A stretch of DNA of 64,000 bases, taken from assembly GCF_000982825.1 (NCBI RefSeq), contig NZ_CP011047.1:4278001-4342000 (forward strand), read 5' to 3'. This document shows, piece by piece, positions 62,918 through 64,000 of this stretch. The notes beneath the pieces were generated by a model that did not search any database, was not told the origin of the DNA, and saw only the letters and a program-made list of their open reading frames with translations. The DNA comes from Cronobacter sakazakii. GTDB lineage: Bacteria; Pseudomonadota; Gammaproteobacteria; Enterobacterales; Enterobacteriaceae. Each line of letters starts with the position of its first letter. Position 1 is the stretch's first letter. The translations under genes were made by a program, and so were the position numbers.

Positions 62918-63829
62918 TTAACGCACCACCGGCCAGAGCCACGCCGCACCGCGCACGCCGCTCGAATCGCCATGCACCGCTTTGCGCACCGGCGTTTCGC
63001 ACTCGCCGCCAAACACCCAGTGTTTCATCAGCGGCGGCACGGTTTTATAAAGCCGGTCGACATTGCTCATGCCCCCACCGAGCACAATCACATCCGGGTC
63101 GAGAATATTGACGATATGCGCCAGCGATTTCGCCAGCCGCATCTCATAGCGGCTGAGCGCAAGCTCCGCCAGCGCGTCCTGCGCCTCCACCAGCCGGATG
63201 ATTTCGCTGCCCTTAAGCGGCTGGCCGCTTAAGCGATGATAGTCGGTCGCAAAGCCCGTGCCGGAAATAAAGGTTTCGATACAGCCCTGCTTGCCGCAGT
63301 AGCACGGTACTTCTTCACGGTAGCGCAGTTCGTCTTCATCCATCCACGGCAGCGGATTATGGCCCCACTCGCCCGCGTTGCCGTTGGCCCCGATATGGCT
63401 CATGCCGCCAAGCGCGATGCCGGAGCCGCAGCCGGTGCCGATGATAACCGCAAAGACCGTCTGCGCGCCCTTCGCCGCGCCGTCGACCGCCTCCGACACG
63501 GCAAAGCAGTTAGCATCGTTGGCAAGCCGCACCTCACGAGAAAGCCGCGCGCTGAGGTCTTTATCCAGCGCCTGACCGTTCAGCCACGTGGAGTTGGCGT
63601 TTTTAACGACGCCCGTATACGGCGAGAGCGTACCCGGAATGCCGACGCCGACAGTGCCGCTCTCGCCGGTCTCTTTTTCGGCAAGCTCCACGAGACCGGC
63701 TATCGTCTCGATGGTTTGCGGGTAGTCGTCACGCGGCGTCGGCACGCGGTGGCGAAAGCGCTGCTCGCCGTCATCGCCAAGCGCAATCACTTCGGTTTTG
63801 GTGCCGCCTAAATCGATCCCAATACGCAC
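62918..63829 (-). CDS. mak: Fructokinase Mak (ROK family)
   Basis: Mak (YajF) is a cytosolic ROK-family sugar kinase acting on fructose, and more weakly on other hexoses. The 303-residue product (E. coli 302) begins MRIGIDLGGTKTEVIALGDD with the phosphate-binding motif. The ROK zinc motif is visible as CYCGKQGCIETFISG (about 178-192), with the nearby His in GEWGHNPLP. It converges on sbcC and is divergent from rdgC. Confidence 0.94.
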   Translation of the reverse strand: MRIGIDLGGTKTEVIALGDDGEQRFRHRVPTPRDDYPQTIETIAGLVELAEKETGESGTVGVGIPGTLSPYTGVVKNANSTWLNGQALDKDLSARLSREVRLANDANCFAVSEAVDGAAKGAQTVFAVIIGTGCGSGIALGGMSHIGANGNAGEWGHNPLPWMDEDELRYREEVPCYCGKQGCIETFISGTGFATDYHRLSGQPLKGSEIIRLVEAQDALAELALSRYEMRLAKSLAHIVNILDPDVIVLGGGMSNVDRLYKTVPPLMKHWVFGGECETPVRKAVHGDSSGVRGAAWLWPVVR

Positions 63830-63955
63830 GTCTGCTTCCTCATATTCAATGACTTACCAGGAGAGTAGATAACCTGCCCGTGAAAGGCAATGAAACGCCG
63901 CGGCTGATTCGTTATCATGCCCGCTGCGTTTAACTACCAGGCCGTGGAAATTAAC

Positions 63956-64000
63956 ATGCTGTGGTTCAAAAATTTAATGGTTTACCGTTTAAACCGCGAC
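63956..64000 (+). CDS. rdgC: RdgC, start only (cut by window edge)
   Basis: The last 45 bases read MLWFKNLMVYRLNRD. E. coli RdgC begins MLWFKNLMVYRLSRE, so identity is clear despite the short length. RdgC is a ring-shaped nucleoid-associated protein that binds duplex DNA and inhibits RecA. Position beside mak also fits. The rest of the gene lies outside the window. Confidence 0.88.
   Translation, partial: MLWFKNLMVYRLNRD

Noticed and set aside
1..64000. tRNA, rRNA, insertion sequences or prophage
   Set aside because: I saw no tRNA-like cloverleaf with conserved T-loop, no rRNA and no transposase or integrase frame; intergenic gaps are short and explained by promoters and terminators.

Overview
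This window is a GC-rich stretch of enterobacterial core chromosome. Gene content and order follow the Escherichia coli K-12 segment from phoR/sbcD through malZ, secDF, tsx, rib/nus/thi, dxs, cyo, bolA, clpPX-lon and ppiD to queC-ybaE, with protein lengths mostly identical or within a few residues. The differences from K-12 (a type I-E CRISPR array near queC, an hscC/J-protein pair beside cyo, no yajD between secF and tsx, no araJ between sbcC and mak, and an extra DUF3999/DUF2339 pair next to malZ) suggest Cronobacter or a close relative. The genus call is inference; the family is secure.

Layout. 1-3440: the 3' part of ybaE (SgrR family), queC, a metallo-beta-lactamase-fold hydrolase, and a CRISPR array of eight good 29-nt repeats with no cas genes in the window. 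At least one decayed repeat extends the array at its old end. 3650-14100 (minus strand): fadM, ybaV, ppiD, hupB, lon, clpX, clpP, tig, bolA, which is a protein-folding and proteolysis neighbourhood with sigma-32-type promoters in front of lon and clpP. 14390-16511: yajG lipoprotein and ampG muropeptide permease (plus). 16500-19540: a J-domain membrane protein and the Hsp70 HscC (minus), translationally coupled. 20061-24854: the cyoABCDE quinol oxidase operon. 25026-28565: yajR, yajQ, panE, yajL.

28644-38644: thiI, xseB-ispA-dxs, yajO, then the minus-strand run nrdR-ribD-ribH-nusB-thiL-pgpA, covering thiamine, isoprenoid, riboflavin and phospholipid functions. 38799-40578: yajI lipoprotein and the nucleoside channel tsx behind a CRP-like promoter. 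40771-46291 (minus): queA-tgt-yajC-secD-secF, which joins queuosine tRNA modification to Sec export. queC at 1.3 kb supplies an early step of the same queuosine pathway. 46393-52970: acpH, the DUF3999/DUF2339 envelope pair and malZ. 53139-55896: proY and brnQ amino-acid transporters. 56295-58320: phoR and phoB, with a Pho box in front of phoB. 58519-62879: the SbcCD nuclease. 62918-63829: mak fructokinase. 63956-64000: the first 15 codons of rdgC.

Most of the window is ordinary core genome. The parts that merit a second look are the CRISPR array (a fossil repeat with an exact 32-nt fossil spacer, and a spacer that reads as the start of a Ner/Nlp-type regulator), the relocated HscC/J-protein module, the DUF3999/DUF2339 pair of unknown function, and several regulatory structures (an SD-sequestering inverted repeat before yajO and a palindromic tsx control region). 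I did not find a convincing new multi-gene system.
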